64,000 bases of DNA from Saccharomonospora cyanea NA-134 (GTDB taxonomy: Bacteria > Actinomycetota > Actinomycetes > Mycobacteriales > Pseudonocardiaceae). Shown in pieces: positions 1-7,691 of the stretch. The DNA lies in contig NZ_CM001440.1 in assembly GCF_000244975.1 (NCBI RefSeq), positions 919,538 through 983,537 on the forward strand, read 5' to 3'. The translations under genes were made by a program, and so were the position numbers. The notes beneath the pieces are model-generated. The model made no database searches and was not told the origin of the DNA. It was given only the letters and a program-made list of their open reading frames with translations. Position 1 is the stretch's first letter. Every line of letters starts with the position of its first letter.

Positions 1-512
1 GTCTTGCCCTGCAGCCACTCGCGTGTGCGGAACTGCCAGTCGCGGCACGTGATGTCGTTGAGCACGGTGAAGCCCGCGATGGCGGACTCGGCGTCGGCAC
101 CGCGAGCGCGCCGGACTCCGCGGCCGACGACGACGGCCAGCTCGACCTCCCAGTCGAATGCCTCCGTCTCGCCGGGGCGCACGATGTCGTCGGTGGCGCC
201 GACGAGGCTGTCGGCGAACTTGGCGAACAGGGTCGGGTGCTCCGGCAGGTCGCGGCCCATCTCCTGGATGTGGTTCTTGTAGTTCAACCCGACGCAGACG
301 ACCTTCGACGGGCGCGGAACGACGGGTGCGAAGTCCGCGCCGTCCCGGGCGTAGGCCCTCGCGGTGGACGCGTCGACGGCCGCGGCCGCTTCCGCCCAAC
401 CGTCCCGGGCGAGCAGTTCGCCGACGTCGGAGACGCCGAGATCGATCAACTTCTCGTCGTCGACCCGGACCGCGCGGGTCGTGCCGTCGATGCGGAGAGT
501 GGCCAGCTTCAT
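1..512 (-). CDS. Fumarylpyruvate hydrolase, FAH family (3' end cut off by window)
   Basis: Only the first 170 or so residues are inside the window. They contain the N-terminal part of a fumarylacetoacetate-hydrolase-fold protein, with the core entry stretch VVCVGLNYKNH followed by the acidic region that begins the metal site. The ATG overlaps the stop of the gentisate dioxygenase gene in an ATGA junction, so the two are translationally coupled. In the gentisate pathway an FAH-family enzyme splits fumarylpyruvate (or maleylpyruvate directly) into fumarate (or maleate) and pyruvate, so the context supports this substrate over fumarylacetoacetate. The metal-binding glutamates and the C-terminus lie outside the window, so integrity cannot be judged. 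The family is certain; the exact substrate is inferred from the neighbour. Confidence 0.88.
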   Translation of the reverse strand, partial: MKLATLRIDGTTRAVRVDDEKLIDLGVSDVGELLARDGWAEAAAAVDASTARAYARDGADFAPVVPRPSKVVCVGLNYKNHIQEMGRDLPEHPTLFAKFADSLVGATDDIVRPGETEAFDWEVELAVVVGRGVRRARGADAESAIAGFTVLNDITCRDWQFRTREWLQGK

Positions 513-1678
513 CGGGAGGTCCCTTCCGTGTCCTTCACAGAGGTGCGGTCGAGGTTCAGCGCTTCGAGGACCGGGGAGTCGCTGAACCGGAACAGATCGA
601 GGGCGCCGGTGTCGGAGTCGCCGCCGCCCGCCTCGGAACGCACGGACAGCGGCTGCCACGACGGGACGACGAACAGGTCGCCACGGGTCACCGACCAGGT
701 CTCCTCCCCGACGGTCACGGTGCCGGAGCCGTCGAAGACCTGGTAGACCGACGAGCCCGTTTCGCGGACCGGCGCGGTCTCGGCGCCCCGGGCGATGCGG
801 TGGAACTCGGTGCGCAGGGTCGGCAGGACGTCCCCGCCGGTGGCGGGGTTGACGTAGCGCACCGCGGCGTGGCCGGGCTCGACCGTGCCGCCGTAGCCCT
901 CCCGCTCCATCGCCAGCTGGTCACTCAGCGCACGGTCGGTGAACTCCCACTTGTAGGCCAGCAGCGGTGTTCCGGGGCCGACCTCGCCGACGGACAGCGG
1001 GCGCAGGCCCGGATGACCCCACAGTCGCTCGGACCGCGAGCGCTCCGGCGTGGTGCGTTCGGCGTCGGAGATCTCCTCGCGTCCGAACTGGAAGAACTGC
1101 GACTCGGTGACGTACTGGAACGGAATGTCCAGGCCGTCGACCCACGCCATCGGTTCGGTGGTGGCGTTGTGGTGGGCGTGCCAGTTCCAGCCCGCCTGGG
1201 GCAGGAAGTCACCGCGCCGCATCGGCACGGGGTCTCCGCCGACGACCGTCCAGACGCCGGAGCCCTCGACCACGAACCGGAAGGCGTGCTGGGTGTGCCG
1301 GTGTTCGGGAGCGTCCTCACCTGGCATGAGGTACTGGATCGCGGCCCACAGGGTGGGTGTCGCGAACGGCCTGCCGCCCAGGGCCGGATTGGCCAGCGCG
1401 ATGGCGCGGCGCTCGCCGCCGCGCCCGACGGGCACGAGATCACCCGCCTGCTCGGCCAGTTTCCGCAGGTGTTCCCACCGCCACAGGTGCGGGACGGCGG
1501 AGGAACGGGGGTGTGCCGGCATCAGATCGCCGATCTCGGTCCACAAGGGGACGAGAAGCTCGCGTTCGAACCCGCGGTAGAGCGCTTCGAGTTCCGGTGT
1601 CACGTCTGGTTGTCCCGGCGCGTCGACGGCGCGGAGCCGGACGGGCGACGTCGTTGTGCTCGCCTCAGGTGTGCTCAT
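509..1678 (-). CDS. Gentisate 1,2-dioxygenase (bicupin)
   Basis: This 389-residue protein is the usual length for gentisate 1,2-dioxygenase, which opens the ring of 2,5-dihydroxybenzoate to maleylpyruvate with Fe(II) and O2 in the cytosol. The N-terminal cupin carries the iron ligands in PEHRHTQH (His126 and His128) and in the WNWHAHHN stretch near residue 167. A second, degenerate cupin occupies roughly residues 280-360. The start is an ATG 47 bp from the divergent IclR gene region. It is the first gene of a two-gene operon with the FAH hydrolase. Salicylate 1-hydroxylase-type or 1-hydroxy-2-naphthoate dioxygenases are related bicupins, but length and context favour gentisate. No maleylpyruvate isomerase is seen in the window. 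Confidence 0.92.
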   Translation of the reverse strand: MSTPEASTTTSPVRLRAVDAPGQPDVTPELEALYRGFERELLVPLWTEIGDLMPAHPRSSAVPHLWRWEHLRKLAEQAGDLVPVGRGGERRAIALANPALGGRPFATPTLWAAIQYLMPGEDAPEHRHTQHAFRFVVEGSGVWTVVGGDPVPMRRGDFLPQAGWNWHAHHNATTEPMAWVDGLDIPFQYVTESQFFQFGREEISDAERTTPERSRSERLWGHPGLRPLSVGEVGPGTPLLAYKWEFTDRALSDQLAMEREGYGGTVEPGHAAVRYVNPATGGDVLPTLRTEFHRIARGAETAPVRETGSSVYQVFDGSGTVTVGEETWSVTRGDLFVVPSWQPLSVRSEAGGGDSDTGALDLFRFSDSPVLEALNLDRTSVKDTEGTSR

Positions 1679-1718
1679 GCCGTTAGCGTGGTCACCGCGG
1701 TCACCGCAGAACGCGAGA

Positions 1719-1733
1719 TTCTGCTGTGCAGAA
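1719..1733. promoter_or_regulatory. Candidate IclR operator between the gentisate operon and its regulator
   Basis: The gap between the divergent genes holds a perfect inverted repeat, TTCTGC-TGT-GCAGAA. It lies 41-55 bp upstream of the dioxygenase ATG and just ahead of the preferred IclR start. A direct repeat GGTCACCGC occurs twice close by (about 1690-1707). IclR proteins bind short palindromes in such divergent promoters, so this is the best operator candidate. It is an inference from position and symmetry only. Confidence 0.45.
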
Positions 1734-1752
1734 CAACGGGAGTTCGATCAGT

Positions 1753-2517
1753 GTGGACGAGATCCAGAAGAACCCTCCGCCGTACGCGATCCGGAGTGTG
1801 GACCACGCGTTGCGGCTCGCCGCCATGTTGCAGCTGGAAGGCGAGCTGACGGTCTCGGAGGCCGCCCAGCGCCTGGGCGTCGCACGGTCCACCGCGCACC
1901 GGCTGCTCGCGATGCTCGTGTACCGCGACTTCGCGGTGAAGGACGACCAGCACGGCTACCGGGCAGGCCTCGTGCTGGAGCTCGCGGCCCACTCGCCGTC
2001 TGAGACCTCGCGACTGCGCTCCGCCGCGCTGCCGCACCTGCAACACCTCGTCGAACGCATCGGGGAGTCGGCGAACCTCGCCGTGCGCACCGGCGACACG
2101 ACGCGGTTCATCGCCAGCGTCGAGAGTCACCGAGCCCTCCGGGTCAGCAGCCGCGAGGGCATGGTCTTCCCCGCCCACCGCACCACGGCCGGACTGCTGT
2201 TGCTCGCCGAGCTCCCCACCGACGAACTCGGCGAGCTCTACGCGCAAGCGCGCTACGAGGGAAGACCGGACGAACGGCCGGACCTGCGGCGGCTCCGCGC
2301 GGACCTGGCCCGGGTCCGGCGCAACGGGTTCGCGCTCAACCACGGACGCTCCGAACGCGGCGTCGTGGCGATCGGCGTGCCGGTACACGAGCACGACGGC
2401 ACCGTGGTCGCCGGGCTGTCCGTCTCGATGCCGAGCGTGCGCTACGAGCGCGGGCGCCTGCCGGAGCTGGTCACCACGTTGCGAGCTGCCGCACGGACCG
2501 TGGAGGGAAGCCTCTGA
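1753..2517 (+). CDS. IclR-family transcriptional regulator of the gentisate operon
   Basis: This protein of about 254 residues has an N-terminal winged helix-turn-helix (LTVSEAAQRLGVARSTAHRL) and a C-terminal IclR effector domain, in which SREGMVFPAHRTTAGLLLL is the family's typical ligand-pocket segment. It is divergent from the gentisate dioxygenase operon, the normal arrangement for a local aromatic-catabolism regulator responding to gentisate or a related acid. I prefer the GTG at 1753 because GGGAG lies eight bases upstream. An in-frame GTG at 1726 would add nine residues but sits inside the palindrome and lacks a ribosome-binding site. The family is certain; the effector is unknown. Confidence 0.88.
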   Translation: MDEIQKNPPPYAIRSVDHALRLAAMLQLEGELTVSEAAQRLGVARSTAHRLLAMLVYRDFAVKDDQHGYRAGLVLELAAHSPSETSRLRSAALPHLQHLVERIGESANLAVRTGDTTRFIASVESHRALRVSSREGMVFPAHRTTAGLLLLAELPTDELGELYAQARYEGRPDERPDLRRLRADLARVRRNGFALNHGRSERGVVAIGVPVHEHDGTVVAGLSVSMPSVRYERGRLPELVTTLRAAARTVEGSL

Positions 2518-2580
2518 CAGTGCGAGCCACGAGCGAAAAGATGTTGCCGGTGTGCCAGGCCGCTAAGGCATGATCACGGC

Positions 2581-3207
2581 ATGTACGCGTCCCACCCTCC
2601 CGCGCCTGCTCTGCGTGCCCAGCAGTCGCCGCCGATCCTGCGCACCGAACGGCTGACCCTGCGCCCCGCGGTCGTCTCCGACCTCGACGCCATCCACGCC
2701 TACCTCTCGCAGGAGGGGGTGTGCCGGTACCTGCTGCACGGGCCGTTGTCGCGTGAGGAGGTGGAGGCCAAGCTCGTCGCCTGCGAGAAGCGGGCGACGC
2801 TGGGCGAGAAGGGTGACTTCGTTCGGCTGGCGGTGGTCCGGAACGAGGACGGCGCCGTGGTGGGTGACGTCATCCTCGACATCACCTCGGTCGAGGCCGC
2901 CACCGTCGAGATCGGCTGGGTCTTCTCACCGGACGTGGCGGGCCGGGGCTACGCCACCGAGGCCGCCAGGGCGCTGCGTGACTACGCGTTCGAGACGCTC
3001 AACGCCCACCGCGTCGTCGCCCACCTGCATCCGGACAACACGGCCTCGTCGCGGCTGTGCGAGCGGCTCGGTATGCGGCACGAGGCGCTGCACCGCGCCG
3101 ATCTGTGGATCAAGGGTCACTGGGAGGACACCAGCATCTACGCGCTCCTGCGTCACGAGTGGGTGGGCGCGGTCACGCCAACAGCGTCCGTTCCCGGTCA
3201 GGGCTGA
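2581..3207 (+). CDS. GNAT-family N-acetyltransferase (RimJ/RimL type)
   Basis: This 208-residue protein begins with ILRTERLTLRP, the usual opening of RimJ/RimL-like acetyltransferases. The acetyl-CoA loop follows around residue 120 (VAGRGYATEAARAL), and the C-terminus has the RLGMRHEALHRADLW signature. It would transfer an acetyl group from acetyl-CoA to an amine or a protein N-terminus in the cytosol. The substrate cannot be read from the sequence. No Shine-Dalgarno is obvious before the ATG. It stands alone between the IclR gene and hypF, with about 60 and 180 bp on either side, and shows no link to hydrogenase maturation. Confidence 0.85.
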   Translation: MYASHPPAPALRAQQSPPILRTERLTLRPAVVSDLDAIHAYLSQEGVCRYLLHGPLSREEVEAKLVACEKRATLGEKGDFVRLAVVRNEDGAVVGDVILDITSVEAATVEIGWVFSPDVAGRGYATEAARALRDYAFETLNAHRVVAHLHPDNTASSRLCERLGMRHEALHRADLWIKGHWEDTSIYALLRHEWVGAVTPTASVPGQG

Positions 3208-3384
3208 TCACGGCCCCGGGTACGGGCTGGAAACGCACCCCCACCCTCCACGGCGGACGGACGCGGTGGAGGTGGAACCAGCACCGCGGAACGCGCCCGT
3301 CGTGTGGTTTCGACCGCCGGTGGACGGGGTACCGGTGAGGGGTGTCACCGAGAGCGTCGACCGGGGCGGACCACCGCCGTTGCC

Positions 3385-5697
3385 GTGGGCCCGCGTGAGG
3401 GTGCCGCGGACCCGGTCAGGCGTGTCGGGGTTCGCATCGAGGGTGTGGTGCAGGGTGTCGGGTTCCGGCCCTTCGTCCACGGGCTGGCGGAGCGGTTCGG
3501 CCTGACCGGACACGTCTCCAACGACGCCGCGGGTGTCGTCGTCGAGGCCGAGGGACCGTGTGAGGCGGTGGCCGGGTTTCTCAAGGCTCTGTGTGCGGAC
3601 GCTCCGCCGTTGGCGGACGTGGAACAGGTATCCGTGGCCGACCTGCCGCCGGGGGGCGACAGCGGTTTCCGCATCGTCGGCAGTGACGGCTCGGGTCCAC
3701 GCCGGACACTGGTCTCCGCCGACTCCGCCACGTGCGAAGCGTGTCTCGCGGAGCTGTTCGACCCGCGCGATCGGCGCTACCGCTACCCGTTCGTCAACTG
3801 CACCGACTGCGGGCCCCGGTTCACCATCGTGCGCGACATCCCGTACGACCGGCCGAACACGACGATGGCCGGCTTTTCACTGTGTGCGGAGTGCGCGCGC
3901 GAGTACCACGATCCAGCGGACCGCCGGTTCCACGCGCAGCCCGTGTGCTGTCCCGACTGCGGGCCCCGGCTGAGGATCGTCGACGCCCACGGAAGGCCGT
4001 TGGGGGAGGACCCGGTGACGCGGGCCGCCGAGTTGTTGCGGTCCGGGATGATCGTGGCGGTCAAGGGACTCGGCGGCTACCACCTCGCCGCCGACGCTTC
4101 GAGCGAGGCCGCCACCGCGACACTGCGCTCCCGCAAACACCGGGAGAGCAAGCCCTTCGCGCTCATGGTGCCGACGCTGGAGGCGGCCCGCCGACTGTGC
4201 CATGTGGACGACTGCGCGGCACAGGTGCTGGCGGGCAGGCGTCGCCCTGTCGTGCTGCTCGACCGCCGTGACACCGGGGACGCTGCCGATACCGTGGCCT
4301 GCATCGTGGCCGACGCCGTGGCACCCGGCGAACGCAGGCTCGGTGTCATGCTGCCCTACACCCCGCTGCACCACCTCCTGCTGCGCGAACTCGGTTCGCC
4401 GATCGTGCTCACCAGCGGCAACGTCTCCGACGAACCCATCGCGTTCACCGACGACGACGCGCTGACCCGCCTGTCGGGCATCGCGGACGCCTTCCTCGTG
4501 CACGACCGCCCCATCCACGTGCGGGCCGACGACTCCGTGGTGAGCACCTGGCGCGGCAGGGTCGTGCCCGTGCGGCGTTCCCGTGGGTACGCACCCGAGC
4601 CCGTCACGTGCTCCCACGAGTTCCCGCGCCCGGTCCTGGCCTGCGGGGCGGAGCTGAAGAACACCGTGTGCCTCACCTCGGGGCGCAGGGCGGTGCTGTC
4701 GCACCACATCGGTGACCTGAAGAACGCCGAGACGCTGCGCGCGTTCACGGAGGCGATCGAGCACCTGTCCCGGTTGTTCGACATCGAGCCCGCCGTGGTG
4801 GCCCACGACCTGCATCCCGACTACGCCTCCACGCGGTACGCGGAGGGGACCGGACTCGACCTGGTGGCGGTGCAGCACCATCACGCCCACGTGGCGGCGT
4901 GTCTGGCCGACGGCGGTGTGGACGGTCCGGCGATCGGGGTGGCGTTCGATGGCACCGGTCACGGGCTCGACGGAACCGTGTGGGGCGGTGAGTTCCTGCT
5001 CGCCACCTGTGCGACGTTCGACCGCGTCGGTCACCTCGCGGCCGTGCCGATGCCGGGCGGTGAGGCCGCGGTGCGGCAGCCGTGGCGGATGGCCGCGGCG
5101 TATCTGCGGTCCGTCACCGATGCGGACGGCCTCGCCGTGGCGCGACGCCAGGGGCCTCGGTGGGAGCTGGTGCGGCGACTGATCGACTCACGGGTGAACA
5201 CGCCTCTCACGTCGAGTGCGGGCCGGTTGTTCGACGCCGTCGCCGCGATCCTCGGCGTGCGCGACACCGTCACCTACGAGGGGCAGGCGGCGATCGAACT
5301 GGAACAGCGCGCCGACCCGCGTCACACGGACGGCTACCCCGTGGGCGTCACCGACGACGGCAGCGCACTCGTCGTCGACGGCCCCGCACTGGTGGGCGCC
5401 GTCGTGGACGATCACCGGCGCGGTACGGACCTCGGGCTCGTGGCCGCGCGGTTCCACAACGGGCTCGCGCTGGCGATCCGACGGGTCTGCCGGGAGATCG
5501 CCGACCGCACCGGGGTGCGCCTCGTCGCGCTGTCCGGTGGGGTCTTCGCGAACCGGCTGCTGCTCGACCGCACGGTCGACGCGCTGGAGGAGTCGGGATT
5601 CACCGTGCTCACCCACTCCCGGGTTCCCTGCAACGACGGCGGTATCAGCTTCGGGCAGGCCGTGGTGGCGGGCGCCCGCGATCGGGCCGCCCGCTGA
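3385..5697 (+). CDS. hypF: Carbamoyltransferase HypF (hydrogenase cyanide-ligand synthesis)
   Basis: HypF turns carbamoyl phosphate and ATP into a carbamoyl group passed to HypE, the source of the CN ligands of the NiFe site. Domains in order are an N-terminal acylphosphatase (IEGVVQGVGFRPFVHGLAERF), two paired-cysteine zinc-finger units (CEACLAELF, NCTDCGPRF, CAECAREYH, CCPDCGPRL), a YrdC/Sua5 domain beginning near IVAVKGLGGYHLAAD, and a Kae1-like domain with the metal histidines in HHHAHVAACLAD. At about 770 residues it is full length. The reading frame is open upstream to a GTG at 3304, but conservation begins only at the acylphosphatase, so a GTG near 3385 is chosen without a clear ribosome-binding site. 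It is separated from the other hyp genes by a convergent membrane-protein gene. Confidence 0.95.
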   Translation: MGPREGAADPVRRVGVRIEGVVQGVGFRPFVHGLAERFGLTGHVSNDAAGVVVEAEGPCEAVAGFLKALCADAPPLADVEQVSVADLPPGGDSGFRIVGSDGSGPRRTLVSADSATCEACLAELFDPRDRRYRYPFVNCTDCGPRFTIVRDIPYDRPNTTMAGFSLCAECAREYHDPADRRFHAQPVCCPDCGPRLRIVDAHGRPLGEDPVTRAAELLRSGMIVAVKGLGGYHLAADASSEAATATLRSRKHRESKPFALMVPTLEAARRLCHVDDCAAQVLAGRRRPVVLLDRRDTGDAADTVACIVADAVAPGERRLGVMLPYTPLHHLLLRELGSPIVLTSGNVSDEPIAFTDDDALTRLSGIADAFLVHDRPIHVRADDSVVSTWRGRVVPVRRSRGYAPEPVTCSHEFPRPVLACGAELKNTVCLTSGRRAVLSHHIGDLKNAETLRAFTEAIEHLSRLFDIEPAVVAHDLHPDYASTRYAEGTGLDLVAVQHHHAHVAACLADGGVDGPAIGVAFDGTGHGLDGTVWGGEFLLATCATFDRVGHLAAVPMPGGEAAVRQPWRMAAAYLRSVTDADGLAVARRQGPRWELVRRLIDSRVNTPLTSSAGRLFDAVAAILGVRDTVTYEGQAAIELEQRADPRHTDGYPVGVTDDGSALVVDGPALVGAVVDDHRRGTDLGLVAARFHNGLALAIRRVCREIADRTGVRLVALSGGVFANRLLLDRTVDALEESGFTVLTHSRVPCNDGGISFGQAVVAGARDRAAR

Positions 5698-5709
5698 GGA
5701 GGGGCACAC

Positions 5710-6702
5710 GTGCTGGTGACCGTGGTCTTCGCCGTGTCCGCCGCGCTGTGCAACGCGTTCGGCTCGGTGCTCCAGCGCAAGGGCGCGCGGACGCAGCCGG
5801 TCGACGAGCCGATGTCGATTCGCCTGCTGTGGAAACTGGTTCGCACGCGGGCCTGGACGGGCGGTATCGCGTTCATGCTCGCCGGGTTCGGCTTCCAGGT
5901 GGCGGCGTTGTCCACGGGGCCGATCTCGTTCGTGCAGCCGGTCCTGGTCGCCGAACTCGGCTTCACGCTGGTGTTGTCGGCGCTGTTGCTCGGTGCCCGC
6001 CCGCACGCCCGGGAGTGGACGGCCGTGCTCGGCATGAACGGCGGTATCGCGCTGCTGCTCGTCGCCCTCCGACCCACCGGCGGCGACCCCCGGCAGGTGT
6101 CCGGGCCGCAGTGGGCGCTCGGGTGCGCGGTGACGCTCACGCTCATCGGCGGGTTCGTTCTCGTGGCACACCGGTACCGCTACGCTCACCGCGCCGCCTA
6201 CCTGGGCATCGCCTCCGGGTTGTTCTTCGGTTTCCTCGCCGTGCTCGTGGCCGGGGTGACCGCGGTGCTGCCGGCTGGCGCGGGTGCGGTGTTCTCGGCG
6301 TGGCAGACCTACGCCGTCGTGGTGGTGGGCCCGGCGAGTTTCCTCTCACTGCAGGCGACGTTGCGGGCGGGCAGCCTGGTCGCCTCACAACCGGGTCTGA
6401 CGTTGGCCAACCCGGTGGTCGGCATCGGCTGGGGCGTCGCGGTCTTCGGTGAGCACGTGCGCGGTGGCGGATGGATCGCCGCCGAGGTGGCCGGGTTCGC
6501 CCTCATCGCAGGATGCACCCTGCTGCTCGCCCGGTCACCGTCGTTGCACGGGGCGGCCGGTGCCTACGAGGACACCGAGGGCAGGGCGGCTTCGGTGTCC
6601 TCAGCCGACTCAGCCGACTCAGCCGACTCTGTCGGCTCGGGCGACTCGGCAGGTCCCACCGGCGAGACGCCCAGCTCGGAACGCAACCACGAGAACCACT
6701 GA
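5710..6702 (+). CDS. DMT/EamA-like multi-pass membrane protein
   Basis: This protein of about 330 residues is hydrophobic throughout, with roughly nine or ten membrane helices starting at residue 1 (LVTVVFAVSAALCNAFGSVLQRKGA). It resembles actinobacterial drug/metabolite-transporter-fold proteins. The GTG start has a strong GAGGAGG just after the hypF stop, so the two are probably co-transcribed. A role in nickel or metabolite transport for the hydrogenase is possible from context but not shown by any motif. The last 40 or so residues form a Ser/Asp-rich cytosolic tail (ADSADSADS) that is antisense to the C-terminal tail of hypB. The two genes overlap tail to tail by about 139 bp. Confidence 0.75.
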   Translation: MLVTVVFAVSAALCNAFGSVLQRKGARTQPVDEPMSIRLLWKLVRTRAWTGGIAFMLAGFGFQVAALSTGPISFVQPVLVAELGFTLVLSALLLGARPHAREWTAVLGMNGGIALLLVALRPTGGDPRQVSGPQWALGCAVTLTLIGGFVLVAHRYRYAHRAAYLGIASGLFFGFLAVLVAGVTAVLPAGAGAVFSAWQTYAVVVVGPASFLSLQATLRAGSLVASQPGLTLANPVVGIGWGVAVFGEHVRGGGWIAAEVAGFALIAGCTLLLARSPSLHGAAGAYEDTEGRAASVSSADSADSADSVGSGDSAGPTGETPSSERNHENH

Positions 6703-7358
6703 TCCAGTCCCTCACCCGACACCGACGATGTCACGATCAGCTCGGCGGCGGGGTTCACCCTCCGCAGGTGCCGGGTGAAGTGGTCGACCTCGAACGTCAG
6801 GTACGGCACGAGATCGGCCTTGGTCAGCACCACGAGGTCGGCGGCGCGGAACATGTGTGGATACTTGAGCGGCTTGTCCTCGCCCTCGGTGGTGGACGCG
6901 AGCACGACCCGACGCCGCTCCCCGAGGTCGAACAGCGCGGGGCACACCAGGTTGCCCACGTTCTCCACCACCACGAGCGAGCCCCGCGGCGGGTCCAGCT
7001 CCCGCAGCGCGCGGGCCAGCATGTCGGCGTCGAGATGGCAACCCGACCCGGTGTTGATCTGCACGACGCGGCAACCGACCGCGCGTAGCCGGTCGGCGTC
7101 GAGCGAGGCGGCCTGGTCGCCCTCCACTGCGCTGACGAAGACGTCGCGGGAGAGCTCACGCACCGTCGTCTCCAGCAGGGTCGTCTTCCCCGATCCCGGT
7201 GCGCTCATCAGGTTGACGGCGAACACCGACCGCGTGGCGAGCCAGGCGCGGTTGTCCTCGGCGATGCCGTCGTTCTTGGCGAGCAGGTCCCGCTCGACCG
7301 CCACGGTGTCGCTCGCCCCGGTCGTCGGTGCCTCGTCACACCCGCATGTCCCGCACAT
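6564..7358 (-). CDS. hypB: Hydrogenase nickel-insertion GTPase HypB
   Basis: HypB is the GTPase that delivers nickel to the hydrogenase large subunit together with HypA. The 264-residue protein starts MCGTCGC, the CxxCGC high-affinity nickel site also found in E. coli HypB. The P-loop is SAPGSGKT (residues 52-59), the G-domain metal site is GSGCHLDA and the guanine motif is TKAD. There is no histidine-rich nickel-storage stretch. The C-terminal 25 residues are a low-complexity Ser/Glu/Ala tail that overlaps the convergent membrane-protein gene. The start overlaps the 3' end of hypA by 23 bp. The frame is open further upstream, but that region encodes hypA on the same strand in another frame, so the MCGTCGC start is clear. 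Confidence 0.96.
   Translation of the reverse strand: MCGTCGCDEAPTTGASDTVAVERDLLAKNDGIAEDNRAWLATRSVFAVNLMSAPGSGKTTLLETTVRELSRDVFVSAVEGDQAASLDADRLRAVGCRVVQINTGSGCHLDADMLARALRELDPPRGSLVVVENVGNLVCPALFDLGERRRVVLASTTEGEDKPLKYPHMFRAADLVVLTKADLVPYLTFEVDHFTRHLRRVNPAAELIVTSSVSGEGLDQWFSWLRSELGVSPVGPAESPEPTESAESAESAEDTEAALPSVSS
6602..6628. repeat. Three tandem 9-bp repeats inside the overlap of two convergent genes
   Basis: The nonamer CAGCCGACT is repeated three times without change. Because 9 is a multiple of 3 it stays in frame on both strands, encoding Ala-Asp-Ser repeats at the end of the membrane protein and Ser-Ala-Glu-type repeats at the end of HypB. Copy-number change would lengthen or shorten both tails without a frameshift. 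Confidence 0.85.
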
Positions 7359-7689
7359 CGCGTGCCACCTCCACGTCGCGAATCCGTAGTTGTTGTCCCG
7401 ACTCCACGTCCACGTCCACCGACCCGCACGGGCAGGTGTCGAGGAACGACGACAGCGGCACGTCCGCGCCGCAGCGTGTGCACCGGCCCAGACCCGGTAC
7501 GTGTTCGACGACCAACGTGGCACCCTCCAGGGGTGTCGCCCGCGTGACCGCGTCGAAGCAGAACCGCATCGCGTCCGCCTCGACTCCCGACAGGGCCCCG
7601 ACCTCCACCCTCACCGACAGCACCCGCGCCCCACCGGTGTGTTCGACGACGGCGTCCACGACGCTCTGCGTGATCGACAGCTCGTGCAT
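7336..7689 (-). CDS. hypA: Hydrogenase nickel chaperone HypA
   Basis: This 117-residue protein begins MHELSITQSVV, where the N-terminal Met-His binds nickel in the HypA family. The zinc site has a normal first knuckle, CTRCG, but the second is CPCGS, a C-x-C in place of the usual C-x-x-C. I re-read the bases and the frame is sound, so this is real in this sequence. I believe other actinobacterial group 1h operons show the same form, but cannot check it here. The start lies two bases after the hypE stop and the end overlaps hypB. With HypB it loads nickel into the apo large subunit. Confidence 0.95.
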   Translation of the reverse strand: MHELSITQSVVDAVVEHTGGARVLSVRVEVGALSGVEADAMRFCFDAVTRATPLEGATLVVEHVPGLGRCTRCGADVPLSSFLDTCPCGSVDVDVESGQQLRIRDVEVARDVRDMRV

Positions 7690-7691
7690 GG

